Of a DNA stretch of 64,000 nt, positions 35,701 to 44,184 are shown piece by piece. Both the position numbers and the translations under genes were made by a program. Position 1 is the first letter of the stretch, and each line of letters opens with the position of its first letter. The notes beneath the pieces were generated by a model that was not told the origin of the DNA, searched no databases, and was given only the letters and a program-made list of their open reading frames with translations. The stretch is from JAUASW01 sp036880965. GTDB taxonomy: Bacteria > Pseudomonadota > Gammaproteobacteria > Burkholderiales > Burkholderiaceae_C. The stretch covers positions 434,001-498,000 of the forward strand of contig NZ_JBAJMV010000002.1 of the NCBI RefSeq assembly GCF_036880965.1. The letters are read 5' to 3'.

Positions 35701-35830
35701 CAGTGAGTCGCCCACGCGGCTGGCGCTGGATGAAGCCCGCCTGCAGCAATGGCTGCATGAGCAAGCCCGCTATGCCGAGAGCTACGGCAACGGCGAATGG
35801 CACGAATGCACCGAGGAGATCCACCAATGA
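32726..35830 (+). CDS. exported tandem amidohydrolase-fold protein (one degenerate, one intact domain)
   Basis: 1034 residues with signal peptide (HALAWLGLIIGSAALAQ). Two imidazolonepropionase-like amidohydrolase domains follow. In the first, the metal motif DxHxH is replaced (GFIDMASLAG near residue 95). In the second, the binuclear-site elements are present: TPGIIDAHSHTAIARG near residue 620, a candidate carbamylated Lys in GGQNQVIKLRWG, HIHSYRADE, FQHVLEGYK and the Asp in FNSDSNEL. Probably a periplasmic hydrolase of cyclic amides or dipeptides, substrate unknown. The ATG at 32726 follows GGGAG at 8 bases. Its stop overlaps the start of the next amidohydrolase-like gene (ATGA). Confidence 0.88.
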   Translation: MEFKQRHALAWLGLIIGSAALAQNSSSDRVEGLRDNTPRWHALTEARLVLAPGKVIERGTVIVKDGQIVAAGADVAIPVGARVWKLPGRSIYAGFIDMASLAGVPASLRPQRGPAAAAGTALAGRSAASRNAQVHPEQSVAAVLELKADELKASRELGFTALLSSPAHGIFRGQSALLSAGEGTDAKNLLIASDVAQHLSHEFERGRSGGYPNSLMGAIALSRQTWWDARWYGQNAAGGERREHNSSLAALQPAVQGKQPVVYQADDEQDFLRIAKVRDEFKLKVILQGNGYEYRRAAQLKSLGMPVIVPLAYPAAPEVENPDLAADVSLQQLQHWELAPSNLSVLAGAGVEFAVSPRGLTDAKRDFWPRLRQAVKRGLSADAALAGLTTVPARLIGQQQRLGQIAPGQIANLVVASGDLFGSESAEIELAFVDGRAMPTEAWQRKDVRGQWKLTGVDKPLLIAGTAARPQVKLDGKTCEGHWRGDQLHLRWPCAAGESASWLTLRLQGERLVGDTLTAEREKPHAEAPAKVEPKVELASLQRYPAGAYGVTPPESKLLLIKGATIWTSGPAGKLENADMLVRDGKIVQIGQINSLSGGPATPQGVTIQVIMAQGMHLTPGIIDAHSHTAIARGVNEGTSSITAEVRVADVIDATDINIYRELAGGLTAANLLHGSANTIGGQNQVIKLRWGLDAEGLKFKEAAPGIKFALGENVKQSNWGDGNNTRYPQTRMGVEQLLRDAFQAAREYEGRWAEFKRNPKGSEPPRRDLQLDTLVELLHRKREIHIHSYRADEILMFTKIAKEFGLKVATFQHVLEGYKVAKEIAEIGAGSSTFSDWWAYKMEVVDAIPFNGAMMQKVGVNTSFNSDSNELARRLNTEAAKAVRYGGLSETEALKFVTINPARQLGVGDRTGSLEVGKDADFVLWNGNPLATTSRAEETWIEGRRYFSRSEDARLRAQHRAERERLLSKAITARLGMGGNAATARPGATPGSESPTRLALDEARLQQWLHEQARYAESYGNGEWHECTEEIHQ

Positions 35831-37158
35831 TCAAGACCACGACTCGAATGGTCGGCGCCGTCGCCCTGCTGCTGGCCAGCCTCGCCGACGTCACGCAAGC
35901 CAATCCCAATGTGCCGCCGCCGGCACAGGCCAAACCTCTGCTGATCAGCAATGCCACGCTGCACACGGTCAGCGGGCCGGTGCTCAGCAATGGCCGCATG
36001 CTGGTCGAAGGCGGGCGCATCAAGGCGATTGGCGGTGCGGAGCTCGCCGCACCGGCCGGCGCCCAGGTCATCGACCTGAAAGGCCGCCATGTCTACCCCG
36101 GCATGGTTTCAGCCAATACGGTGATGGGTCTTGTGGAAGTGAGCGCGGTGCGCGCCACGGTGGACACAGCAGAAACCGGTTCGATCAATCCGAATGCCCG
36201 CGCGCTGGTCGCCATCAATGCCGACAGCGACATCATCCCGGTCACCCGTGCAAGCGGCGTCCTGACCGTGCTTTCGGTGCCGCAACCGCGCGCCGGCACG
36301 GGCCTGCTGGCGGGCACGTCCGCTCTGGTCCAGCTCGATGGCTGGAACTGGGAAGACATGGCGATCCGCCCCGAGGTGGGCCTGCATGTGAGCATGCCAA
36401 CGATGCGCACGGCCGCCAGCGTCTTCGCCACCTCTGAAGCGCCGCGCGACGAGCTGCGCCGCACCGTGACGGCCAAGTTGAGGTTGCTGGACGAAGTGTT
36501 CGAGTCGGCCGCCGCCTATGCCAAGGCCAAGGCTGCCGACGCGAAGACCCCGCTCGACACCCGCTGGGAAGCGATGCTGCCCGTGGTGCGCGGAGAGCGG
36601 CCGGTATTCATCGACGCCAACGACCGCTGGCAGATCCGCCAGGCGCTGGAGTTCGCTGATCGCTTCAAGCTGAAGATCGTGATCGTCGGCGGCGCCGATG
36701 CGGCCGTGTTCGCCAATGAACTCAAGGCCCGCGACATCCCCGTGGTGATCGGCTCGCTGAACCGCCTGCCCCTGCGCCGCGACGACGATGTGGACGCAAT
36801 CTTCCGCTTGCCGGCCGAGCTGGCCCGTGCGGGCGTGCGCTTCTGCATCGCGCGCGAAGACCGCGACCCGTCGAACGAGCGCAACCTCGGCTTCGAGGCC
36901 GGCCAGGCCGTGGCTTTCGGCCTGCCCGCCGATGAGGCGCTGAAGGCGATCACGCTCTACCCCGCGCGCATCCTCGGTGCCGAGAACCTGCTCGGCTCGC
37001 TTGAGGTCGGCAAGCTGGCCAGCTTCTTCGTCAGCGACGGTGACCCGCTGGACATTCGCAGCAACGTCGAGCGCATCTTCATCCAGGGCCGCGAGATCGA
37101 GCTGAAGGACAAGCAGACGGGCCTGCGCGACAAGTACCTGCAGCGCTACCTGCGCTGA
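35827..37158 (+). CDS. exported amidohydrolase-like protein lacking metal ligands
   Basis: 443 residues with a signal peptide (VGAVALLLASLADVTQA). It has the amidohydrolase composite domain (LISNATLHTVSGPVLSNGR, HVYPGMVSANTVMGLV) and the C-terminal LLGSLEVGKLASFFVSDGDP. The DxHxH metal motif reads SANTV, and the later His and Asp ligands are not recognisable, so it is probably non-catalytic. The ATG overlaps the stop of the preceding gene (ATGA), strongly suggesting translational coupling and possibly a heteromer with it. The gene ends 29 bases from the convergent DNA ligase gene. Confidence 0.85.
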   Translation: MIKTTTRMVGAVALLLASLADVTQANPNVPPPAQAKPLLISNATLHTVSGPVLSNGRMLVEGGRIKAIGGAELAAPAGAQVIDLKGRHVYPGMVSANTVMGLVEVSAVRATVDTAETGSINPNARALVAINADSDIIPVTRASGVLTVLSVPQPRAGTGLLAGTSALVQLDGWNWEDMAIRPEVGLHVSMPTMRTAASVFATSEAPRDELRRTVTAKLRLLDEVFESAAAYAKAKAADAKTPLDTRWEAMLPVVRGERPVFIDANDRWQIRQALEFADRFKLKIVIVGGADAAVFANELKARDIPVVIGSLNRLPLRRDDDVDAIFRLPAELARAGVRFCIAREDRDPSNERNLGFEAGQAVAFGLPADEALKAITLYPARILGAENLLGSLEVGKLASFFVSDGDPLDIRSNVERIFIQGREIELKDKQTGLRDKYLQRYLR

Positions 37159-37187
37159 ACTGGTGATGAGCAGGCGCTGAAGTTGCT

Positions 37188-38030
37188 CTAGCTTTCCACG
37201 CGAACAAAGGTCGCGAAGCGCGGCAGCCCGCTGTTGGTCAGGCCGCGAAATCGGTAGCGCACCAGGCTGCCAACCGGCGGCGGCGCTCGGCGGTCCCCTT
37301 CGCTGAGCCCGCTGCCAATGCTGAACTCCCGACCCTCGGGGCTGCGCACCCGCAGTGCCCCGAGCATGCCGCTCAGCCGGCCCTGGCCGGGCTCGTGGGC
37401 GATGACGGTGGCTTCGCTGTCGTCAATCGGCTTGAGCTTGAGCAGAAGCTCGCTGCGGCCGCTTGCGTAGGCCGCGTCAGCCCGATGCAGCATCAAGCCC
37501 TCGCCGCCTGCTGCCACGACCTCTCGCAGCCGCTTGTGCAGGGCCGCAGGTGTTTCGATGCGCGCCTGCTCCACGGCTTGCAGCCCCGCCCACGCCACAG
37601 TTTCGGAAATGCTCGTCAGCGCCGCCACGCGCTGCTCGAAGCCCCCCGGCGCGTCCGGCAGCTCGAACAGCATGTAGCGCACCGAGCGCCATTCGGCATC
37701 CAGCGGCACATTGCGGCGCACGGCAGCTGAGAGGGCCTCGAAACGCCCACGCGCCATCCACAACTCACCGTCCAGCGGCCGTGAGGGCAAGCGCGCGGTG
37801 AACCAGTCTGGCGCCGCAATCTCGATGCCGCTGCGAAACAGCAGGCGGCGGCCAGTCCAGAAGGCGCGCACGCCGTCGAGCTTTTCGCTGACCAGATAGC
37901 CCTGCGGGTCCAGCCTGGCCGGCGCGTTCTGAGCGAGCAGCAGCGCTGGCGCCTGCGCCGCCGAGGAATCGCCCGCCAGCCATGCCTGGGCGAGCGCGCA
38001 CAGCAGCACACGCCGGGAAAGCTTTGTCAT
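37188..38030 (-). CDS. exported ATP-dependent DNA ligase (LigE-like)
   Basis: 280 residues. An N-terminal signal peptide (KLSRRVLLCALAQAWLAG, cleavage near SSAAQA) is followed by a minimal ATP-dependent ligase without extra domains. Motif I SEKLDGVRAFW holds the Lys that is adenylated; motif III-like YMLFELPD, motif IV EGLMLH and motif V LLLKLKP follow, and an OB domain ends with RYRFRGLTNSGLPRFA. Such periplasmic ligases are thought to seal nicks in extracellular or incoming DNA. Start: ATG at 38030 after GGAGGAG. Convergent with the amidohydrolase pair; sbcB lies upstream on the same strand, 122 bases away. Confidence 0.92.
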   Translation of the reverse strand: MTKLSRRVLLCALAQAWLAGDSSAAQAPALLLAQNAPARLDPQGYLVSEKLDGVRAFWTGRRLLFRSGIEIAAPDWFTARLPSRPLDGELWMARGRFEALSAAVRRNVPLDAEWRSVRYMLFELPDAPGGFEQRVAALTSISETVAWAGLQAVEQARIETPAALHKRLREVVAAGGEGLMLHRADAAYASGRSELLLKLKPIDDSEATVIAHEPGQGRLSGMLGALRVRSPEGREFSIGSGLSEGDRRAPPPVGSLVRYRFRGLTNSGLPRFATFVRVES

Positions 38031-38152
38031 GTCTGTCTCCTCCTCGCCCTCTGGATCGGGGCGTGGCGAGATTCTGATCATCTGGCCTCGCAGCCGCGTC
38101 CCGAACTTGATGGAGAGGGCTTGGCGTCCGGCGATCCGCAGCCAGCCAGAGG

Positions 38153-39595
38153 TCAGCCTGGTGGAGCGATCTGCTCGGCCCAGTCGTAGAGCGCGCCGAG
38201 GATGGCCTGGCCACGCTCGTCCGCGTTTTCGCTCAGGGCGTCGACCTGCTCGAAGAAGGCCGACAGCGTGGTTGCCCCGCCCTCGCCGCCATGCAGGCGG
38301 GCCGCGCAATGCTCGGTCCAGCGCTGCTGCTCGCTGCTGCTCAAGGTGGCCGGGAAGTTGCGAGCTCGCCAGCGGAACACCAGTTCCTCCAGCCGATCAT
38401 CCTGGAACGAGAGCTTGCCTTGCGAGGCCCGGTCAGCCACTTGCTCCGGGCTCATGCCCAGCAAGCGCTGCAGGGCACGCCGATCGTCTGGCGAGACGAA
38501 GCCGCCATAGAGGTCTTCATCGACATCGATCGGCGCCGCACCATCCGGGCGCTTGAAGACTTCGCCCCACAAGCCATCCAGCACGCGGCCCTTCTCTGCC
38601 AGCAGCTGCGCATGGGCCAGGCCACGTGCCTGGTCAAAGCCCCAGCGCTCGGCCATGGCTGGCGAGAGTGTCTTCAGGTTGCCGATGACGATGGGCGACT
38701 TGTTGACATGGATGCTCTTGATCGGCAGCCGCGTCACGCCCTCGGGCAGATCGGCCTGCTTGACGAACATGCGCTCGCGGATGGCGGTGGCGTTCAGCGT
38801 CAGGAGCTCGCTCGGGTCTTCGCTGCAGTCCCAGACGATCAGCTCGTTCTTGTTGGTCGGGTGCGGCGCCAGCGGCCAGACCAGCGCGATGCAGCCACGC
38901 TCGGGCCCGTACATGCCGGAGATGTGCAGAAAGGGCTTGCCCACGCCGATCTCTGCCCAGACGGCTTCCTTCTTGCGCAGCTTCACGCAGAAATCCCAGA
39001 GCTTGGGCTGCGCCGACCTGATGAGGCGCGCCAGCGCAATGGTGGCCCGCACGTCGGACAGCGCATCGTGCGCCGCCTCATGCGCCAGGCCGTTCGCCAC
39101 AGTGAGGTGCTCCAGCTTGAACGAGGGGCGGCCATCCTCATGCTTGGGCCACGCCATGCCTTCGGGCCGCAAGGCGTAGGCGCAACGCACCACGTCCAGC
39201 AGGTCCCAGCGGCCACAGCCGTTCTGCCACTCGCGTGCGTAGGGGTCGCGCAGGTTGCGCCAGAACAGGAAGCGCGTGACCTCGTCGTCGAAGCGGATGG
39301 TGTTGTAGCCCAGGCCCACGGTGCCAGGCCTGGCCAGCTGGTCTTCGATGGCCGCCGCGAACTCATGCTCGGGCAAGCCCTGCTCGGCGCAGAGCTGCGG
39401 CAGGATGCCGGTCAGGAGGCAGGACTCGGGGTCGGGCAGGTTGTCGGTGGGCGGCTGGCAATAGAGCATCAGCGGCTCGCCGATCTCGTTCAGCTCCTCG
39501 TCGGTGCGGATGCCGGCAAACTGCGCCGGCCGGTCGCGGCGCGGCACCCGGCCAAAGGTTTCGTAGTCGTGCCAGTAGAAGCTGATTTCTTGCAT
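38153..39595 (-). CDS. sbcB: exodeoxyribonuclease I
   Basis: Processive 3'-5' exonuclease on single-stranded DNA, used in repair and recombination. The 480-residue protein has the N-terminal DEDDh exonuclease domain (FYWHDYETFG at residue 5, GYNTIRFDDEVTRFLFWRNL near 100, AHDALSDVRATIALA near 180), then the SH3-like and helical C-terminal domains of ExoI. The ATG at 39595 is the natural start; a GTG three codons upstream lacks support. A hairpin lies between it and the downstream peptidase gene's end on this strand. Confidence 0.95.
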   Translation of the reverse strand: MQEISFYWHDYETFGRVPRRDRPAQFAGIRTDEELNEIGEPLMLYCQPPTDNLPDPESCLLTGILPQLCAEQGLPEHEFAAAIEDQLARPGTVGLGYNTIRFDDEVTRFLFWRNLRDPYAREWQNGCGRWDLLDVVRCAYALRPEGMAWPKHEDGRPSFKLEHLTVANGLAHEAAHDALSDVRATIALARLIRSAQPKLWDFCVKLRKKEAVWAEIGVGKPFLHISGMYGPERGCIALVWPLAPHPTNKNELIVWDCSEDPSELLTLNATAIRERMFVKQADLPEGVTRLPIKSIHVNKSPIVIGNLKTLSPAMAERWGFDQARGLAHAQLLAEKGRVLDGLWGEVFKRPDGAAPIDVDEDLYGGFVSPDDRRALQRLLGMSPEQVADRASQGKLSFQDDRLEELVFRWRARNFPATLSSSEQQRWTEHCAARLHGGEGGATTLSAFFEQVDALSENADERGQAILGALYDWAEQIAPPG

Positions 39596-39623
39596 GGGCG
39601 GCACGATAGCAGCATGCGAGCCA

Positions 39624-39651
39624 GGCCAGTCCTCAGGCGTGAGGACGGGCC
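39624..39651. other. hairpin between S9 peptidase and sbcB
   Basis: GGCC-A-GTCCTCA, loop GGCG, TGAGGAC-G-GGCC: an 11-bp stem with one mismatch. Both neighbours are on the minus strand and it sits just upstream of the sbcB start and downstream of nothing on that strand except the promoter region. No T-run follows on either strand, so a terminator role is doubtful; an operator or a leader structure is possible. Confidence 0.35.
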
Positions 39652-39654
39652 GGC

Positions 39655-41661
39655 TCAGACACCCAGGGTCTGCCTCAGGAATTTCTCAAGCGCCGCGTGC
39701 AGCTCGAGGCGATAGCCCTGGTGGCTCAGGTAGTGATCGCCATGTTGCTGCCGGATCAGCTGGTGCGGCTTCCCTGCCGCCTTCAGCGCTTCGGCCATCT
39801 TCTCGGAGTGCCGGTAGTGGACGACCCGGTCGTGCGTGCCATGCACCAGCACCACCGGCACCTTGATGCGTGCCGCATGCAGGCAGGGTGAGTTGGCCCT
39901 GAGCAGGTCCTTGTCGTCGCGGAAGTCGCCGACCCAGGCGCGCGTCTCCTCACGCCAGCCCCATTGGCCATCGTCCTCGGCCATCTCGAGCAAGTCGGTA
40001 ACCGGCGCGATGGCGAAGCCGCCACGATAGAGATCAGGCGTCTTGATCAAGCCCATCAGGGCCGCATAGCCGCCGTAACTGCCACCGACGATGACCACCC
40101 GCGCCGGATCAGCCAGGCCGCGCTTGACCAGTTCGGCAACGCCGTCCTCCAGGTCCTCCTGCATGGCGCGCCCCCATTGCCGATAGCCGGCTTCCAGGTA
40201 CTTGCGGCCATAGCCCGTGGAACCGCGGAAATTGAGCTGCATCACCAGGCAGCCGCGATCGGCCATGAAGGCTGCCCGGGGGCTGAACTCCGGCCCGTCG
40301 GCGGCATGCGGGCCACCATGCGGGTAGACCACCAGCGGCAGCTTGCCACTCTTCTCATCTGTGCCAGGCGGAAAGGTCAGGAAGCCGTGCAGCTCCATCC
40401 CGTCTCGTGCCTTCATGTCGAAGGGGCGCTTGCTGGCCAGCGGCTGATCCAGCAGCTCCGGGTAGCAGTCGGCCAGCAACTCCATGCGTGCCTGCTCGCC
40501 GATGTAGCCGATGTAGAAGCACGGCGGACGACCCGGCTCGTCAGAGCGGACGACGAAAGTCCGGCCGTCGCGCGAGGCGCTGTACAACTGATTGAAGCGG
40601 TCAGGCAGCGCCTCGTCCAGCGCCAGCTGGAGCTCCTTGTAGCGTTCATCCCAGTAGAAGGAGGAGGAATCACCCAGCGCCTGCTGCCGCACGCCGACAG
40701 CCTCTCCCTTCAGGTCGTAGATCAGGCTGCCATTGAGGTCATAGCGCGGATGGGCCAGTTTCAGTTGCAACTTGGCATCCGGCTGGCGCAGGTCCAGCGT
40801 GAACACGGCCGCCAGGCCCTCATGCCGGGCCCACACATAGAGCAGGTTGGGGTCCAGTCCGAAACCCAAGGGCCACCACACGTCGGGCGAGAGCCAGCGC
40901 ATCTGGCTGAGCACGCGCCAATTGCTCCCATCGGGGTCGCAGACATGAATCACGCGCTCGCGCGCGCCATGGGTCGTGCGCGCCAAGCCCAGGCGCACGC
41001 GATGGCTGTCATCGGTCATCCAGCCGTAAATGCGCTCACGCGAGTTGGAATTGCTGTAGCCGGTGCGTTCCGCCGTGTCGACATTGACCTTGAACACCGC
41101 GGGCCAGCCATTCAGTTCACTGGCCGGCAGCGTGATCAGGATGTGCTTACCATCGCCGCGCATCCAGTCGATCACATTGTCCTGCTCGTAGGCCCATTCG
41201 AGGTTCTTGCCGGAAGCCCCCCAGTTCTTGATCAGGTTGAGCAGGTTGCTGCCATCGGCGTTGATGGCATGCAGGCGGGTCTCCGTGGCTTCGACGTTGC
41301 CGATCAGGTTGTCCTTTTCCCTTCGGCCCGAAGGATGGCGAGTGCTGAAGACCAGTCGCTCGTTGTTGACCCACTTGATCCAGTTGAACATCAACTCCAG
41401 GTTGTCTGTTCTGGCCAGGGTCTTGAAGGCACCGCCGGCGGTCGGACGAACCACGATCAGGCTGTCCTTGCCGCTGTTGACAATGGCGGCCAGCAGCTTG
41501 CCGTCGGGTGACAGGCTGAGCTGCTCCAGCAGTGGCCGGCGCGCAAAGGCCTCCATTGGCACGTGGGCGGACTTCGCGGCCTGGGCCTGGGCGCTCAGCA
41601 AGGGCAATATGCCCGACGCGGCCAGCCCGATGCCGGCACGCAAGCAATCTCTGCGTTCCAT
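39655..41661 (-). CDS. exported S9-family prolyl oligopeptidase-like peptidase
   Basis: 668 residues. The N-terminus has a twin-arginine-like export signal (ERRDCLRAGIGLAASGIL, cleavage near AQA). A beta-propeller domain occupies about 35-400, then an alpha/beta-hydrolase domain. Catalytic elements: nucleophile Ser in GGSYGGYAALMG, Asp in LVHGTHDRVVH, His in QQHGDHYLSHQ; KLPLVVYPHGGPHA is the oxyanion-hole region. It probably cleaves short peptides in the periplasm. The ATG at 41661 is the first before the signal; upstream codons are out of context. It is divergent from the PBP1A gene over a 189-base shared promoter region. Confidence 0.92.
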   Translation of the reverse strand: MERRDCLRAGIGLAASGILPLLSAQAQAAKSAHVPMEAFARRPLLEQLSLSPDGKLLAAIVNSGKDSLIVVRPTAGGAFKTLARTDNLELMFNWIKWVNNERLVFSTRHPSGRREKDNLIGNVEATETRLHAINADGSNLLNLIKNWGASGKNLEWAYEQDNVIDWMRGDGKHILITLPASELNGWPAVFKVNVDTAERTGYSNSNSRERIYGWMTDDSHRVRLGLARTTHGARERVIHVCDPDGSNWRVLSQMRWLSPDVWWPLGFGLDPNLLYVWARHEGLAAVFTLDLRQPDAKLQLKLAHPRYDLNGSLIYDLKGEAVGVRQQALGDSSSFYWDERYKELQLALDEALPDRFNQLYSASRDGRTFVVRSDEPGRPPCFYIGYIGEQARMELLADCYPELLDQPLASKRPFDMKARDGMELHGFLTFPPGTDEKSGKLPLVVYPHGGPHAADGPEFSPRAAFMADRGCLVMQLNFRGSTGYGRKYLEAGYRQWGRAMQEDLEDGVAELVKRGLADPARVVIVGGSYGGYAALMGLIKTPDLYRGGFAIAPVTDLLEMAEDDGQWGWREETRAWVGDFRDDKDLLRANSPCLHAARIKVPVVLVHGTHDRVVHYRHSEKMAEALKAAGKPHQLIRQQHGDHYLSHQGYRLELHAALEKFLRQTLGV

Positions 41662-41850
41662 CACTCCACCCTGAATCTTGTTTTTGACGAGCGGCATTCT
41701 CACTGCGCCAAGGGCCGGCACAGCGCCGGGTTATCCATGACCTCCGGCACCGGCCGGGCGGCTTGCCGATGCACGACTTCCATGACTGCAGAGATCGCTT
41801 GGGCCCTCTGGCCATAATGCGCACTCGCCCACAGGCCTGACCCGCAACCG

Positions 41851-44184
41851 ATGAACGCAGACTCGCGCAAGTTCCCCTGGCCCGACTACCTCAGCTCGCG
41901 CGGCTTCTCGCCCAGGCGCGTGGCCTTGATCGTTGCAGGCCTGATCGGTGGCCTCATGCTCTTGCTCACCATCACGGCGGTGCTGGTCTACCCCACCCTG
42001 CCCTCGCTGGACAAGCTGACCGACTACCACCCCAAGCAGCCGCTGCGGGTCTACACCAGCGATGGCCAGCTGATGGCCGAGTTCGGTGCCGAGCGGCGCC
42101 GCTACACGCCGCTGGACCAGATCCCCAAGCGCACCAAGGAAGCGCTGCTGGCGGTGGAAGACACCGAGTTCTATCACCACGACGGCATCTCCTTCAGCGG
42201 CATCGCGCGGGCTGTGGTGGCCAATCTGGCCAACCCCTTCGCCGAGAAGAAGAAGGGAGGCGGCTCGACCATCACGCAGCAGCTGGCACGCGACATGTAC
42301 CTGACCAAGCGCCAGCCCTACTGGCGCAAGTTCGTGGAGATCCTGCTGGCGCTGAAGATCGAGAGCCAGCTCAGCAAGGACCAGATCCTCGAGATCTACA
42401 TGAACCACATCTACCTCGGCCAGCGCGCCTACGGCTTTGCGGCCGCGTCCGAGGCCTATTTCGGCAAGCCGCTGGCTGAACTCTCGATTGCCGAGACCGC
42501 GATGCTGGTGGGCCTGCCGCAGAACCCCTACTACGCCAACCCGATCAGCAATCTGCAGCGCGCCAAGCGCCGCCAGCTGGTGGTGCTGGAGCGCATGGCC
42601 GATACCGGCATGATCAGCCCGGATGATCATGAAGCAGCCAAGAAGGAGAAGCTGCACATCCGCACGCCGCAAGACCAGCGCCTGCACGCCGAGTACGCGG
42701 CCGAGATGGCGCGCCAGGTCGTGTTTGCCCAGTACGGCGAGGAGAGCTACACCCGCGGCATCAACGTCTACACCAGCCTGGTTGGCGAGCAGCAGCAAGC
42801 CGCCTACAAGGCGCTGCGCAAGACCTTGATGGACTACGAGCGCCGCAAGGGCTATCGCGGCCCGGAAGGCCAGGTCGAGCTGCCGGATGACGCCGGCGAG
42901 GAAGACACCGCCGTCAGCCATGCGCTCTCCGAGCATCCCGACAACGATGACCTCCGTGCCGCCGTGGTCACGGCAGTCGCGCCTGGCAAACTCAGGGCCA
43001 GCCTGCAAAGTGGCGACGACATCACGATCACTGGCGAGGGCCTGCGCCTCGTGCAGCATGCGATGTCTGAAAAGGCCAGGGCCAGCCTGCGCGTCAGCCG
43101 CGGCTCCATCATCCGCGTGATGCGCGGTGCGCCGACCCGGGCCGAGCCGCAAGGCGCCTGGTTGGTGGTGCAGTCGCCCGAGGCGGAAGGCGCTTTCGTG
43201 GCGCTGGAGCCGGGCACAGGCAAGGTCCATGCGCTGGTGGGCGGCTTCGATTTCTCGCGCAACAAGTTCAATCACGCCACCCAGGCCTGGCGCCAGCCGG
43301 GCTCCAGCTTCAAGCCGCTGGTCTACTCCGCGGCGCTGGAGGCCGGGCTGACGCAGGAGACGGTCGTCAACGACGAGCCCATCGTCATCGGCGACTGGGA
43401 GCCCAAGAACTACGAGAGCCAGTACGACGGCCCTCTGTCCGTGCGCCAGGCGCTGGCCCGCTCGAAGAACATGGTCACCGTGCGTGTGATGCAGATGCTG
43501 GGCGCGAGCCCGGTGCGCGACTGGGCCGGCCGATTCGGGCTGGACGTGGACAAGCAGCCCGACAACCTGACGCTAGGCCTGGGCTCGGGCTCGGTCACGC
43601 CGATGCAGATGGCGCAGGCCTATTCGGTGCTGGCCAATGGCGGCTTCCGCGTGGCGCCGGTGATCATCGAGCGCATCACCGATGCCAAGGGGCAGGTCTT
43701 GTTCGAAGCTGCCCCCACGGCGCCGACTGAAGAGCAGCGCGCCATCTCCGAGCGCAACGCCTTCGTCATCGCCGACCTGCTCCAGGAAGTGACGCGCAGC
43801 GGCACCGCGGCCCGGGCCCAAGCTGCGCTGCATCGCCCCGATCTCTATGGCAAGACCGGCACCACGAATGATGCGGTGGATGCCTGGTTCGTCGGTTTCC
43901 AGCCCAGCCTGGTGGCGGCCGTCTGGATCGGCCATGACAACCCCAAGCCCATGGGCGACCGGGAGTCAGGCGGCGGCCTCGCCCTGCCTGCCTGGATCGA
44001 CTTCATGGCGGTGGCCTTGCGTGGCGTGCCGGTGGGCGAAATCAGGCCGCCTGAAGAGGGCCTGCTGCGCCAGGGCAGTGGCTGGGTGTTCGAGGAGTAT
44101 GCAGGCGAAGCCGGGCTGCAGCGCCTGGGCTTCCCGTCGGAAACCGCCCCGCCGCCAGCTGCGGCGGCATCCGGGCCCGGCTAG
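41851..44184 (+). CDS. mrcA: penicillin-binding protein 1A (bifunctional glycosyltransferase/transpeptidase)
   Basis: 777 residues; polymerises and crosslinks peptidoglycan in the periplasm. A single membrane anchor lies near residues 26-50. The GT51 domain has EDTEFYHHDGISFSGIARA (catalytic Glu) and GGGSTITQQLARDMYL. An OB-like region is followed by the transpeptidase with the Ser of GSSFKPLVYSAAL, ARSKNMVTVRV (SxN) and the KTGT box GKTGTTNDAVDAWF. Length fits class A PBP1a. Its stop codon TAG overlaps the stop of the convergent ketoacyl synthase gene (CTAG at 44181-44184), so no terminator separates them. Confidence 0.96.
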   Translation: MNADSRKFPWPDYLSSRGFSPRRVALIVAGLIGGLMLLLTITAVLVYPTLPSLDKLTDYHPKQPLRVYTSDGQLMAEFGAERRRYTPLDQIPKRTKEALLAVEDTEFYHHDGISFSGIARAVVANLANPFAEKKKGGGSTITQQLARDMYLTKRQPYWRKFVEILLALKIESQLSKDQILEIYMNHIYLGQRAYGFAAASEAYFGKPLAELSIAETAMLVGLPQNPYYANPISNLQRAKRRQLVVLERMADTGMISPDDHEAAKKEKLHIRTPQDQRLHAEYAAEMARQVVFAQYGEESYTRGINVYTSLVGEQQQAAYKALRKTLMDYERRKGYRGPEGQVELPDDAGEEDTAVSHALSEHPDNDDLRAAVVTAVAPGKLRASLQSGDDITITGEGLRLVQHAMSEKARASLRVSRGSIIRVMRGAPTRAEPQGAWLVVQSPEAEGAFVALEPGTGKVHALVGGFDFSRNKFNHATQAWRQPGSSFKPLVYSAALEAGLTQETVVNDEPIVIGDWEPKNYESQYDGPLSVRQALARSKNMVTVRVMQMLGASPVRDWAGRFGLDVDKQPDNLTLGLGSGSVTPMQMAQAYSVLANGGFRVAPVIIERITDAKGQVLFEAAPTAPTEEQRAISERNAFVIADLLQEVTRSGTAARAQAALHRPDLYGKTGTTNDAVDAWFVGFQPSLVAAVWIGHDNPKPMGDRESGGGLALPAWIDFMAVALRGVPVGEIRPPEEGLLRQGSGWVFEEYAGEAGLQRLGFPSETAPPPAAAASGPG

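Noticed and set aside
32684..35827. 1047-codon open frame opposite the tandem amidohydrolase
   Set aside because: Mirror of a gene with signal peptide, ribosome site and family motifs.
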